A stretch of DNA of 64,000 nucleotides from assembly GCF_003691585.1 (NCBI RefSeq), contig NZ_CP033169.1, forward strand, positions 1,116,001 to 1,180,000. The letters are read 5' to 3'. Shown in pieces: positions 38,715 through 47,004 of the stretch. Origin of the DNA: Biomaibacter acetigenes. Lineage in GTDB: Bacteria > Bacillota > Thermosediminibacteria > Thermosediminibacterales > Tepidanaerobacteraceae. Made by a program: the position numbers and the translations under genes. Numbering within the stretch: the stretch's first letter is position 1; each line of letters starts with the position of its first letter. A model generated the notes under the pieces. It searched no databases. It saw nothing but the letters and a program-made list of their open reading frames with translations, and was not told where the DNA came from.

Positions 38715-39544
38715 ATGTTCTGGAATATTATCTGGCTGATTTTCCTGATATATTCATTTATGCCATTATTCAGACACAGGCAGATAGAAATAGCGCGGTT
38801 CCGCCTGATAAGGGAAATTGAAAAAAGCGAAATTCCCGGGTGATTACATTGATTCACCGGCAGGAGTCCTTAAGCTTGCTGGGCCTTCCCATCAGCAGGT
38901 ATATAAACATCGAGGATTCGGAACAGGTGCTTCGGGCCATAAGAATGACGCCCGATGATATGCCCATAGACATTATCCTGCACACGCCCGGAGGCCTGGT
39001 GCTGGCGGCAGAGCAGATAGCCCATGCCATCAATAAACATCCTTCAAAGGTCACCGTTTTCGTCCCCCACTACGCCATGTCCGGCGGCACCATGATTGCC
39101 CTGGCCTGTGACGAGATAGTGATGGATGAAAATGCGGTCTTAGGGCCTGTAGACCCTCAGTTAGGGAACTATCCCGCTGCTTCCATACTGAGGGTGGTGG
39201 CTCAAAAGCCGGTAGAAAGGATCGACGATGAGACCCTCATTCTGGCAGATGTGGCGGAAAAGGCCATGCGCCAGGTACAGCAAAACGTGTATGAGATTTT
39301 ACGGGGCAATGACATGGAAGAAGAAAAGGCAAGGGAACTGGCCCGTATATTTACAGAAGGCCGGTGGACCCACGACTATCCCATTTCAGCCGAAGAGTTG
39401 AAAAACATGGGCCTTACAGTTTCTACCGACCTGCCCACGGAAATCTACAAATTGATGGAGCTTTATCCTCAGACAGCGCAGATGCGCCCGTCGGTCCACT
39501 ATGTGCCCATCCCTTACGAAAGAAAAAGCAGCGAGAAAAAATAA
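38715..39544 (+). pseudogene. SDH-family membrane serine protease (ClpP fold), one frameshift
   Basis: ATG 38715 follows AGGAGG and starts a membrane anchor (IIWLIFLIYSFMPLF) and a basic helix (FRLIREIEK). The frame stops at 38841, but the next frame continues at once with VITLIHRQESLSLLG, HTPGGLVLAAEQIA and HYAMSGGTMIALACDE with the catalytic Ser. Family members (PF01972, SDH proteinases) carry both parts in one chain, so a one-base change near 38836 is likely. Starting at GTG 38840 is possible but has no ribosome site. Confidence 0.83.
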
Positions 39545-39566
39545 TACTAAAAAATGTACAATAAAA

Positions 39567-39591
39567 GCCCTGTTTATACGGCAGGGTTTTT
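39567..39591. terminator. Terminator hairpin between protease and agrA-like genes
   Basis: CCCTG and CAGGG pair around a short loop and are followed by TTTTTA, 22 bp after the protease gene. It also lies at the end of the minus-strand regulator gene, so it may serve both. Confidence 0.65.
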
Positions 39592-39592
39592 A

Positions 39593-40318
39593 TTAATTTC
39601 CGAATTGCTGAGGTTGTAATAATCTAATTTGGAATTTTTCTTTTAAAAACTGGTATCTTCCTTTGCTCATATAAGCTTTTTCATTATAATCATAAAAACT
39701 TATCTCATATGTGTCTCGGAGGTTTTCTATTTTTTCAACCATTTCCATGTTCACAATGTATGATTTATGGACTCTATAAAAATTACCGTTTAATGATGCT
39801 TCGAGATTTTTTAGATGATCAGTGCATTCATATGCCTTTTTTTTTGTATGTATTTTTGTTTTTTCACCTAATCTTTCAATAAATATTATATCTTTAAGAT
39901 TTAAAAACAGGATACCGTTTCCAGATTTTACAGGAAGCTTTCCAATAGCTTTTAACTTACGGTTGAGTATATTGTTTTCACATTTTATTGTCACGAAATT
40001 TAATGTTTCGTGAAACCTCTCAAAGTCTATGGGTTTTAAAATGTAATCGTAAGGATGAACTTCAAAAGATTCTGTGGCATAACTTGAGTACCCGGTTATA
40101 AAAACCACAAATACATCCGGATTTAGAGAAACTGCTGTTTTTGCTACATTTATTCCATTAATGTCGGGCAGCTCTATATCCAAAAGTAAAATTTGAGGTG
40201 ATTCTTCTCTGATGATATCCTCCGCTTCTTTTCCTGTGCGAGCAGTATATATTTCTTCTATAAAGCTTGTGAGTTTTTCATCGGAATTTAATTGTATGGT
40301 ACCGTTATATTTATCCAT
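39593..40318 (-). pseudogene. LytTR-family response regulator (AgrA-like), N-terminus missing and fused to kinase tail
   Basis: From about residue 23 on this is a LytTR response regulator: phospho-Asp in ILLLDIELPD, switch Thr in FITGYSS, Lys in YDYILKPI, and a C-terminal LytTR DNA-binding domain (GNGILFLNLKDIIFIE, FYRVHKSYIVN). The first ~22 residues are not a receiver start; they are the end of the upstream histidine kinase (MDKYNGTIQLNSDEKL). A deletion has removed the kinase stop and the receiver's first strand with its acidic pair, so phosphorylation is probably lost. It is the last gene of a decayed agr-type locus. Confidence 0.8.
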
Positions 40319-40980
40319 TATCTTCTTTACTATATAAAGGCCGAAGCCTCTTGTATCTTTATGTTTTGTACTATAACCCGCCTCATATATTTTTTTAAAA
40401 TCTCTTCTTTTATAGACGATCCATTGTTTGATATTTTAACTATATAAAATTTCTGTTTTCCAGCCACTTCAAAATATATAATCCTGTTACTTTCTCTTTC
40501 CTTGACCGCTTCTATGGCATTATCGATCACATTGCCCACAACAGTGGAAAGTTCAAAGGAATCCAGTCAGGTATGATATATCCCCAAGCCATTGTATTTT
40601 ACTTCAAAATTAATATTGTTTCTCCGCATCATTTCAATTTTGACATTTATCAATGCCGTCAATGCTGTATCGCCCAACCTCAGTATTTTTTCTATGGACC
40701 TGTAATTTCCAACTATTTTGTTTAAATATTGCTTTAACTCTTCGTATTTTCCCAAAAAAGCGAGGGATTGGATAGTTTGCATATTTTCATGCCTTTCAGC
40801 CCTAAATGTCTTTATAAGCTCCTCGATATCCCTTAAATAACACGTTAACAACTCAAGTTCTGTCTCTTTTTTTGAAGATGATTCGATATATTTCAGCGAA
40901 AAGTAAAATTAAAGGAATATTATCAAGAAACCTTCCGGGATTGATTGAAATACGGTCACATACCATGGAATGGGAAACAT
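40259..40980 (-). pseudogene. AgrC-like sensor histidine kinase remnant
   Basis: ATG 40980 behind GGAGGG opens FPIPWYVTVFQSIPEGFLIIFL, like the first membrane helix of AgrC-type kinases; a TAA and then FYFSLKYIESSSKK follow in frame, so most of the membrane sensor (normally six helices) is gone. The His box (ERHENMQTIQSL), N box (GNVIDNAIEA) and G box (TRGFGLYIVKK) remain. There is an in-frame TGA at about 40567 and a one-base loss in an A-run near 40392. It has multiple lesions and cannot signal as read. It lies between agrD-like and agrA-like genes in the usual agr order. Confidence 0.78.
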
Positions 40981-41120
40981 TTCCATCCCTCCGGCAAGTC
41001 AAAATATAAATATAAAAATCAAGCATCGATCCCGAATTATCATATACTCTTTTGCCTGTCCAAACGGACCTCCGAAACATTTTAGATAATTGAGGATGAT
41101 GCCTTATTAAAATATGGCAA

Positions 41121-41250
41121 TTACTTTAAATCTTCAGGAATATCCGGCTCATAAAATATCCACATACTTTGAGGGCTAGCCCCTATAAAGGCTACAGCAG
41201 TGATGAGATGCAAGAGAGGTTAGAAAGTATGTGCGTACTTTTTTAAACAC
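41121..41250 (-). pseudogene. AgrD-like cyclic autoinducer precursor, Ser type, frameshifted
   Basis: GTG 41250 follows AAAGGGGGCGGG. The start FKKVRTYFLTSLAS is an amphipathic leader. After a two-base loss in a CT repeat (near 41205) the text continues ITAVAFIGASPQSMWIFYEPDIPEDLK and stops at 41121; the C-terminus YEPDIPEDLK is the conserved acidic tail of AgrD-type cyclic lactone peptides. The ring would be S-M-W-I-F, with Ser in place of the usual Cys (lactone, not thiolactone). Too small for standard gene finding. The agrC and agrA remnants follow on the same strand. Confidence 0.68.
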
Positions 41251-41280
41251 TATGTCCCGCCCCCTTTCATACGTTTGGTT

Positions 41281-41363
41281 ATTTTTTTTACTTTACGTAT
41301 TCTCTGTTCGTCTTATATTTCCTGCCGATGTACCGCAACTGGCGTATTTTGAGGGTTGAATGG
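41281..41363. repeat. Direct repeat copy 1 upstream of agrD-like gene (agrB stub or IS end)
   Basis: About 60-70 bp here recur at 46902-47004 in the same orientation with only about two differences in the core, including CCTGCCGATGTACCGCAACT and GGCGTATTTT, ending with GGGTTGAATGG. On the minus strand it is open and ends IGRKYKTNREYVK-stop (41288), about 40 bp before the agrD-like start, the place where agrB ends in agr operons. It could be the 3' stub of agrB or the end of an insertion element whose short repeats (AACTGGCGTATTTTG) remain. Confidence 0.7.
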
Positions 41364-41395
41364 CGTAATGGTTTGATTGAAAACGGTCTTTTTTA

Positions 41396-41424
41396 TTGTC
41401 GCAGTGTATTAAGTATGGTATAAT
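41396..41424 (+). promoter_or_regulatory. Promoter of the type I toxin gene
   Basis: TTGTCG (41396-41401), 17-bp spacer, TATAAT (41419-41424), with TG one base before the -10 (extended -10). It drives the toxin mRNA, whose start should be near 41431. Confidence 0.7.
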
Positions 41425-41459
41425 TTGCATAAGGTAATCGGATAAGCAGGGTGTGGTTG

Positions 41460-41491
41460 CCACCTCCTTGATACTAGAAGGAAGGAGGTGG
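41460..41491 (+). promoter_or_regulatory. Hairpin hiding the toxin Shine-Dalgarno sequence
   Basis: CCACCTCCTT (41460-41469) and AAGGAGGTGG (41482-41491) are a perfect 10-bp inverted repeat with a 12-base loop. The right arm is the toxin's ribosome-binding site, so the primary mRNA should be poorly translated until refolded or cut. This is a known feature of TxpA/BsrG-type toxin mRNAs. Confidence 0.8.
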
Positions 41492-41497
41492 TGCGGT

Positions 41498-41608
41498 ATA
41501 AGTACATATGAGGCTCTGTCATTAATGATTGTATCCTCTATGTTTACCGTATCGCTGATTTCCTTGATTATTGTTTTAATTAAGGCAATAAATAAAGGAA
41601 AAAAATAA
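41498..41608 (+). CDS. Small hydrophobic type I toxin (TxpA/BsrG/Hol_Tox-like), apparent ATA start
   Basis: Frame 41498-41608 encodes 36 residues: STYEALSLMI, then a single membrane helix (FTVSLISLIIVLI) and a basic tail KAINKGKK. The start STYEALSLMI is the hallmark of TxpA/BsrG and 'holin-like' type I toxins. A strong site AAGGAGGTGG ends seven bases before codon 1, but codon 1 reads ATA, not ATG; no ATG/GTG/TTG in frame precedes Glu5. Either a rare ATA start, a disabling mutation, or a sequence error. The product would insert into the membrane. Confidence 0.75.
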   Translation: MSTYEALSLMIVSSMFTVSLISLIIVLIKAINKGKK

Positions 41609-41688
41609 CAATCACCCTGCTCGGCCATAGGGTGATTGTTATTTAATAACCCGTGGCAACCGCACTTTTGCGGTTCCGATTACCTTTA
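41600..41688 (-). ncRNA. Predicted antisense antitoxin RNA (RatA/SR4-like)
   Basis: On the minus strand TTTACA (41716-41721), a 16-bp spacer and TATAAT (41694-41699) form a good promoter; the RNA would start near 41688, contain a small hairpin (AACCGC/GCGGTT) and end at the terminator shared with the toxin gene near 41600. It overlaps the toxin's last codons and 3' end, the usual layout for txpA/RatA and bsrG/SR4, where the RNA pairs with the toxin mRNA and triggers its decay. Confidence 0.62.
41608..41643. terminator. Shared bidirectional terminator of the toxin-antitoxin pair
   Basis: AACAATCACCCT (41608-41619) and AGGGTGATTGTT (41629-41640) form a perfect 12-bp stem. The minus-strand side is followed by a run of T (ATTTTTTT), the plus side by TTATTTAATAA, so it can stop both convergent RNAs. 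Confidence 0.8.
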
Positions 41689-41749
41689 TCTATATTATAA
41701 CATTTTTTTCGCATATGTAAACAACAAAATATTCATTGCATTTTAGGGG

Positions 41750-42427
41750 TTAAATTATCGCACCGTCCCGCAGCCTGATGCGCCTTTTGGCGTGAGCCAT
41801 TACTTCCTGGTCGTGGGTTGCCACAACTACCGCTAAACCTTGACAGTTTAATTCATCCAAAAGTTCCATTATACTATCCCGCGTAGCAGTATCCAGATTT
41901 CCGGTAAGTTCGTCGGCCAGGAGCACCTTTGGGTTGCGTATCAAAGCCCGGGCGATAGCAACTCTCTGCTGCTCACCACCGGACAATTCTCCGGGTCTAT
42001 GTGAGACCCGGTTTGAAAGACCTACCCGCTCCATCAGTTCCATGGCCTTTTTCCTGGCTGAATTGTATTTTTCGTAGGGCAGCAGTGGAACCATCACATT
42101 TTCAAGGGCCGTAAGCTGCGGCAGCAAGCGGAAATCCTGGAATACAAATCCGACAGTCTTGGCTCGCAGTGATACCAGATCTTCCTGGCCGATATCGCAG
42201 GTGTTAAAACCTTCCATGTATACCTCCCCTTGAGTAGGTATTTCCAGCGCTCCGATCATGCGCAGCAAAGTGGATTTCCCCGAGCCGGAATGGCCTATCA
42301 CCGCAAGATAATCATCATCGTCAATATCCAGGGTTATATCCTGCAGTGCCCTTATCTCGCCATTACCCATAGGATAGATGTGTGTTACATTTTTTAACTT
42401 GACAACGGATTCTTTGTTGTTAATCAC
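41750..42427 (-). CDS. ABC transporter ATP-binding protein (MacB/LolD type)
   Basis: A 225-residue ATPase from ATG 42427, overlapping the end of the permease/peptidase gene by 4 bp. Walker A GHSGSGKSTLL, Q-loop FQDFRLLPQLTALENV, signature LSGGEQQRVAIA and Walker B VLLADELTGNLD are intact; the Asp-Glu pair is present. It belongs to the family serving FtsX/MacB-fold permeases (peptide or lipoprotein handling). The partner permease upstream is broken as read, so function may be lost. Confidence 0.9.
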   Translation of the reverse strand: MINNKESVVKLKNVTHIYPMGNGEIRALQDITLDIDDDDYLAVIGHSGSGKSTLLRMIGALEIPTQGEVYMEGFNTCDIGQEDLVSLRAKTVGFVFQDFRLLPQLTALENVMVPLLPYEKYNSARKKAMELMERVGLSNRVSHRPGELSGGEQQRVAIARALIRNPKVLLADELTGNLDTATRDSIMELLDELNCQGLAVVVATHDQEVMAHAKRRIRLRDGAII

Positions 42428-45400
42428 GGCAGTTCCCCCTTCCCGGCGATTTCCCGCAATATGCGTTCCATGAATAATATGTCTTTACCCATAGTTTGGG
42501 GTATGATGCGGTCAACAGTGTCTTTTTTGGTATTCGCAAAAGGTGACGGCCTCCATAAAGGTGCGGTCGGTATACCGGCATCCAGTAAACGGCCTCCCAG
42601 GCCCAATGGAAATGCGGGCTTAAAGTCCATATTCATCTCTTTGCCTATTTTCTCCGCCGCAGCCATCCATTCATCCGGTGTTGTCAACATATCCTGGTCT
42701 TCGGCCAGCACGCGCCGGCGGACGGAAGGATAGCCAAGGTCCCATAATCCCGAGTGGTGTTGGGGCTGTTGTCTGACAAATGGAATTAAGTCTTCGGGCG
42801 TTAAATCTTCTCCTGTAGGATTTATATCCCTTGGCCTGCCGTAGGTAATATCCTCTCTGTAACCGAAGACCAGCGGGTTATTTGACCCCAGCCGGCTCAA
42901 TGCTACCGCAGCCTTGGGCAGAGTATGCTTATCAAGGTACAGGGCCAGCCCTCCGTTATATTGAGCGTCTCCGCCGGCAGCCCACAGAATTCTGACTGGG
43001 ACGGGCAGCGGGTTTTGTTTTAATGTGCGGGCCAATAAAGCCGCTGCGGCAGCACCGCTGGCATTATCGCCGGCACCGGGACCTATGCTGCCGTGATTTG
43101 CTGCTATCAAAATATCCTGTTTTTCCGGTGATGTACCGGGGATGTCAACCCATATGTTCTCCGAATGAAAGCCCGGAATTATCTCCATCACGTCAAGGCT
43201 GAGACCGACAGGGCCGATCTCTTCCGGAAGAGTGCCCGGATTTACGCCCACCACCGCCAGCGGATCATCTTTTAATACATTTTTCAGTGACTTCCGAAAC
43301 TCTTCGGATGAAGCAGCTTCTACCAGGACTATATGCCCGCTTGTTTTTGCATTCTCAGTTTTTTCTCCTGTTAGTATTACAGCATGATCATCGTTCAAAA
43401 TATACTTGTCACCGGCTTTAGCCGTTGAGAGATCCAATGCAAGATAAGAAAAATCCAGGGAAGTGCCCGATACTTCCAGCTTCGAACCGGGGCCCAAACT
43501 TCTGACCGGCGGTATCTCTATGTGCTCGCTTTGCACATCCAAGCCTGCTTTTTGCAGCCAATGCAGCGATGGCAATCCAGCGTAAGGTTTGTGTTGGTCT
43601 TGACCGCATGTTTTTGTTTGTTTTTGAACCCTGTGCATTGTATAAGGATGATATCCAGACGTTTGTGGAAATTCCGATCGCTGCAGGAAAAGCCAAGATG
43701 AAACTGATTGAAAGCCCTGATGGTATGGAATATTCATTGTATATGGCCACTACCATCAGATATGCCATGCCAAAGGCCGATAATAACGCCACGACTACAG
43801 GAAAGAGTATCTGAGGAATGACCAGCTTCTGCAGATGTCTTAATCTCCAACCCAGCTGCTGGAGCAATACTAGGTCCCGGCGGCGAAGATCCAGGTATGA
43901 CAGGATGGAATCCAGGCAGGTCAGGCCAACCAGGATCGTCGATGCCTCACCTATAAGCATCAGCCATATCCCCGCCCTGGCGTGTATAAAATCGCCCAGT
44001 CTTGTGGTGACGGCTTGATGGGCCACCGCCGCTCGGGCCAGCCATGCAAAAATGCTTATGGTTCCGCCGATAACCAGTTGCACTGCCATAAACCGCAATC
44101 GTCCGCCATAATACATTAAATCCTTTCTTATGACAGTGCTTATACCTTCGGTTTTACGGTATTCGGAACCGCTTTTTGTGTAGGGTTTGTTTTTGGAGCC
44201 TTCACGGGATTTAAAAAATTTGGATACACCCCGGTGGGTCGTTACCGCAAATGTCATTCCGCCGGTAAAAGTAACTATCAGCCACAGCAACAAAAGCCTG
44301 TTCCATTCAACATGCAATATTTCATGAAACAATACATTGGCTGCCATTGACAATAAGGCGGCTATGAACCATATTATCAAAACTTCCAGTGATATCATTT
44401 TGGCTATGGTACCGCCCTGCCATCCCAGGGTTTTTAAAATATCCAATTCAAATTTTCTCTGCCAGAGGTATATGCTGCTCCGGTTATGGACAAATATGAA
44501 TCCAACAACAATAAACAATAAGGTCAGAGCCATGGAAAAAAGGCTGAAGATGTTTTGTATCCGGGTGGCTGCCCCCAGGCTGATCCATGATGTCTTGGCC
44601 AGGCCCAGAGGCGGAACGTCTTTATATCCCGGGATATTAAGCTTAACCTCCTGCATCGATGTGCCGGCAATTATATCCACGTGAAGGCCGGTTCGGGCCA
44701 CGATTTCTTCGGCTACCTGCCGGATTTTGGCCTGTCCTTTTTCATCAAAACGGTTGACGTCGGCCACCCTTACCCTTATCACATCGATGGGATGATCTCC
44801 TTCTATAATCTTAGCCGCTTCCAGCGTTGTAAATCCATGGGCCGCAGGCAATTGGACGGTTCCCGGTGTTATGGTGGGATGAAGTTTTACCGGCTCCGAA
44901 AGCTTGTTTCCATTTATATCGCTTTCAAGCAGCATCTCTTCCGAACCATATATGCCAAGAGGGGACTTGGCCAGCTCATTTTGCTTCGGCCCTCGGAAAC
45001 TTACCGTACCAATGGGGTTGAGCTGAAATACGGGTTTGCCCTCAGTTGCCAGATCAACAGCGGATTTCCCCTTCGCTTGAAGGTCATGAAATTGTACCTG
45101 GCCGTCACGTGTACACGTCGGCTCAGGGTAAAATATTAAAGAATTATCTTGTGCAGCTTTATAGTGGATTCCCCGGGTGGTGTAAAACTCCGTTGCCGGA
45201 GCAATGCGCTATAATCCCTGGCTGGTTGTAGAAATAATCCATTGAGGGTCGATCTCTATCCCGGTAGTTTGAAAGGCTCTAAGATATTTAGTAAGCTCGA
45301 TCTCTTTCGTTGCTTTGGTTGTTGCCGGCAACTGCAGCAATCTTTCATCAATATTCTTTTTTAAAAGTAAATCTTTCTCCGTTTTTTGAGTTCTCAAAAG

Positions 45401-46252
45401 ACGGATGGAATCTATCAAGTCCGGTGGCAAATCTAACTTTTCCTCAGTGATTTTTACACTGAGCGGGATTGGGGTTAGTTCATTTATAAGAAGAGGGATC
45501 TGATAAGCATTTGTAGTGATCTTTGCTCCAAAACTTATTTTTTCAACAGGCACAGGGCCTGGCGATAAATATCGGCCCTTTTGCAGAGCATCACTTAAGC
45601 CCACAAGTTTTGCTTCACTTTCCGGGTCGATGGCTACAAGAAAATTATATATATGAGGTAATTCGAAGTATAAAAATAATCTTTCGGAATTACTCCTCAT
45701 TGAAAAACCGTTGTTAGTATCTATTGATGAAATGGCCACTTCCGGTACTTTTAAATTAGGTAATGATGCAATAGATACAATTGTACTTTCGCCAATTTTA
45801 TATTCTTTATATCCGTCACTGGTAAAAAAATCCAAGCCCAGCCGAAGACTCTGGCCTGCGGGGCGTTTTATCTGGACACTGTCAATACTGTTTGTAAAAA
45901 ACCCCAGGGCGGCGATGGGAGCAGCTAATTCCACCCCGGGAATTGATTGTATTTCTCTCCAGGTTTCAATAGAGATTCCGCTGTCTCCATCATAATTTTT
46001 GCATACATAATTCGGTTCCATATAATCCCGATCATCTGCTCTAATAGTATTTTGGCCGGTTTCATTCGGCTTGACCAGAATATCGTAAACATCCCTTGAA
46101 TATTGAGCGATATCTTGTGTTACACTGACCCTGGTTTGCTCTAATGAAAATAACCCCATGCAAGTGCCCATATGTATGGCGAAAAGGCCTAACAGCAGGC
46201 TTGCCGCTTGAATCCTGTAATGCACCAGGGTCCTGTATATATATGCTAACAT
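42424..46252 (-). pseudogene. FtsX/MacB-type permease fused to an M28-like peptidase ectodomain, interrupted
   Basis: Read through, one gene of about 1,270 codons starts at 46252: a membrane helix (IQAASLLLGLFAIHMG), a large extracytoplasmic domain, FtsX-type helices (residues about 480-880), a helix WIAIAALAA and a C-terminal M28-like domain (GAGDNASGAAAAALLARTL). Breaks: an in-frame TAG at 45209-45211 and a frameshift near 43555. The M28 metal site is poor: ANHGSIG lacks the usual Asp after His and WAAGGDAQ lacks the Glu pair, so the ectodomain likely binds rather than cuts peptides. The ATPase gene follows with a 4-bp overlap. Confidence 0.75.
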
Positions 46253-46315
46253 TCTACCACACCTTAAAACATTGGTGATTTTATTCTTTGACCGGAAGTC
46301 TTTATCGATTGAACG

Positions 46316-46355
46316 CCACTTATCTCCCGCTTCTTTTGGCGGAAGATAAGTGGCA
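46316..46355. other. Stem-loop upstream of the permease gene
   Basis: GCCACTTATCT (from 46315) and AGATAAGTGGC (to about 46353) pair with a further CCCGC/GGCGG stretch. It lies between the small orphan reading frame and the permease start. No T-run; role unknown. Confidence 0.45.
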
Positions 46356-46453
46356 CTATGCTCCTGGATTAGCTCATATTAAGTTTCAGATTAATAAAAT
46401 CCCACTTGGAGTAAGTTTTGCTTTATATACTACAAGTTAAAACTAACGTTGCA

Positions 46454-46624
46454 TTAATCTAGTTCGACTACCACAGAATCATAATCAGTGTTTCCATTTG
46501 ATACAGTAAGCTTTGGATACCATTTATATCCTGAAGGCCTACCGGTTAAATTATAACGATGAAAGTAGACATCTGTCTTGTACGAGGTAGAATATCTTTC
46601 GCTATTTCCATCACCATAACTCAT
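46454..46624 (-). CDS. Short reading frame of 56 residues, possible C-terminal gene fragment
   Basis: ATG 46624 to TAA 46454 encodes a polar, Tyr/Ser/Asn-rich sequence (SYGDGNSERYSTSY, NLTGRPSGYKWYPKL, ending DYDSVVVELD). There is no clear ribosome site, and the in-frame stop above it is close (about 46650). It looks like the exported tail of a longer protein, perhaps a fragment. I recognise no family. It sits between the second agrD-like gene and the permease. Confidence 0.4.
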   Translation of the reverse strand: MSYGDGNSERYSTSYKTDVYFHRYNLTGRPSGYKWYPKLTVSNGNTDYDSVVVELD

Positions 46625-46692
46625 TTTAATAATTTTTATTGCTTGACAAAGTTACTATCCCCACATATAATCTCTCTGGTTACTTTTCTTTT

Positions 46693-46724
46693 TGAAGAAA
46701 GGTTATACAACACCTTTCTTCTTT
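46693..46724. other. Stem-loop at the end of the second agrD-like gene
   Basis: GAAGAAAGG and CCTTTCTTC form a 9-bp stem with a 10-base loop containing the stop codon of the agrD-like gene; T-rich sequence follows on the plus strand. It may be a terminator. Confidence 0.45.
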
Positions 46725-46864
46725 TTAATTGGCCCTTTCAGTATTTCCGGGACTTCGGGCTGATAAAACCATCTTATGCACAAAGGCTTAGCAGTAGTGG
46801 CCGCACTGATAAGTGTGAATAAACATACACCGATTATTATAATTTTTCTTTTTAATTCTATCAT
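46703..46864 (-). CDS. AgrD-like cyclic autoinducer peptide precursor, Cys type
   Basis: ATG 46864 follows GAAGGAGGGGAG. The 53-residue product has a basic start (IELKRK), a hydrophobic leader (IIIIGVCLFTLISAATTA), then KPLCIRWFYQPEVPEILKG. A Cys followed by bulky residues and then YQPEVPE closely resembles clostridial AgrD peptides (Cys ring of five followed by HQPEEPKSL). The predicted ring is C-I-R-W-F. No AgrB gene for processing is present, only the shared repeat upstream, and no dedicated AgrC follows. Confidence 0.68.
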   Translation of the reverse strand: MIELKRKIIIIGVCLFTLISAATTAKPLCIRWFYQPEVPEILKGPIKKKKGVV

Positions 46865-46901
46865 GGCTCTCCCCTCCTTCTATAATTTTGTATATTTTGG
46901 C

Positions 46902-47004
46902 TATTTTTTACTTTATGTATTCTCTGTTCGTCTTATATTTCCTGCCGGTGTACCGCAACTGGCGTATTTTGCACCCTAACTGGCGTATTTTGGGGGTTGA
47001 ATGG
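46902..47004. repeat. Direct repeat copy 2 upstream of the second agrD-like gene
   Basis: Second copy of the sequence at 41281-41363. It carries an extra 21-bp unit, so AACTGGCGTATTTTG appears twice (46957-46971 and 46978-46992). The minus-strand reading TGRKYKTNREYIK-stop (46908) ends about 45 bp before the agrD-like ATG. Both copies end with GGGTTGAATGG. Confidence 0.7.

Noticed and set aside
38840-39544. Separate cytosolic protease gene starting at GTG 38840
   Set aside because: There is no ribosome site, and the preceding frame carries exactly the membrane anchor expected at the N-terminus of this family.
39593-40980. A designed kinase-regulator hybrid protein
   Set aside because: The kinase part has a TAA, a TGA and a frameshift and the regulator lacks its first strand and acidic pair, so this is deletion damage rather than a working hybrid.
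40853-41080. 75-residue minus-strand reading starting MFRRSVWTG
   Set aside because: It is an out-of-frame reading over the promoter and N-terminus of the agrC-like remnant. The frame starting at 40980 with a good ribosome site and AgrC-like text explains the region better.
41460-41720. CRISPR or other repeat array
   Set aside because: The repeats are two inverted copies of short blocks tied to promoters and a hairpin, not regularly spaced direct repeats.
40259-46252. Stop-codon recoding (TGA or TAG read as amino acid)
   Set aside because: TAA, TGA and TAG all interrupt genes here, frameshifts occur beside them, and genes outside the island use all three as normal stops. No SECIS or pyrrolysine-like context was seen.
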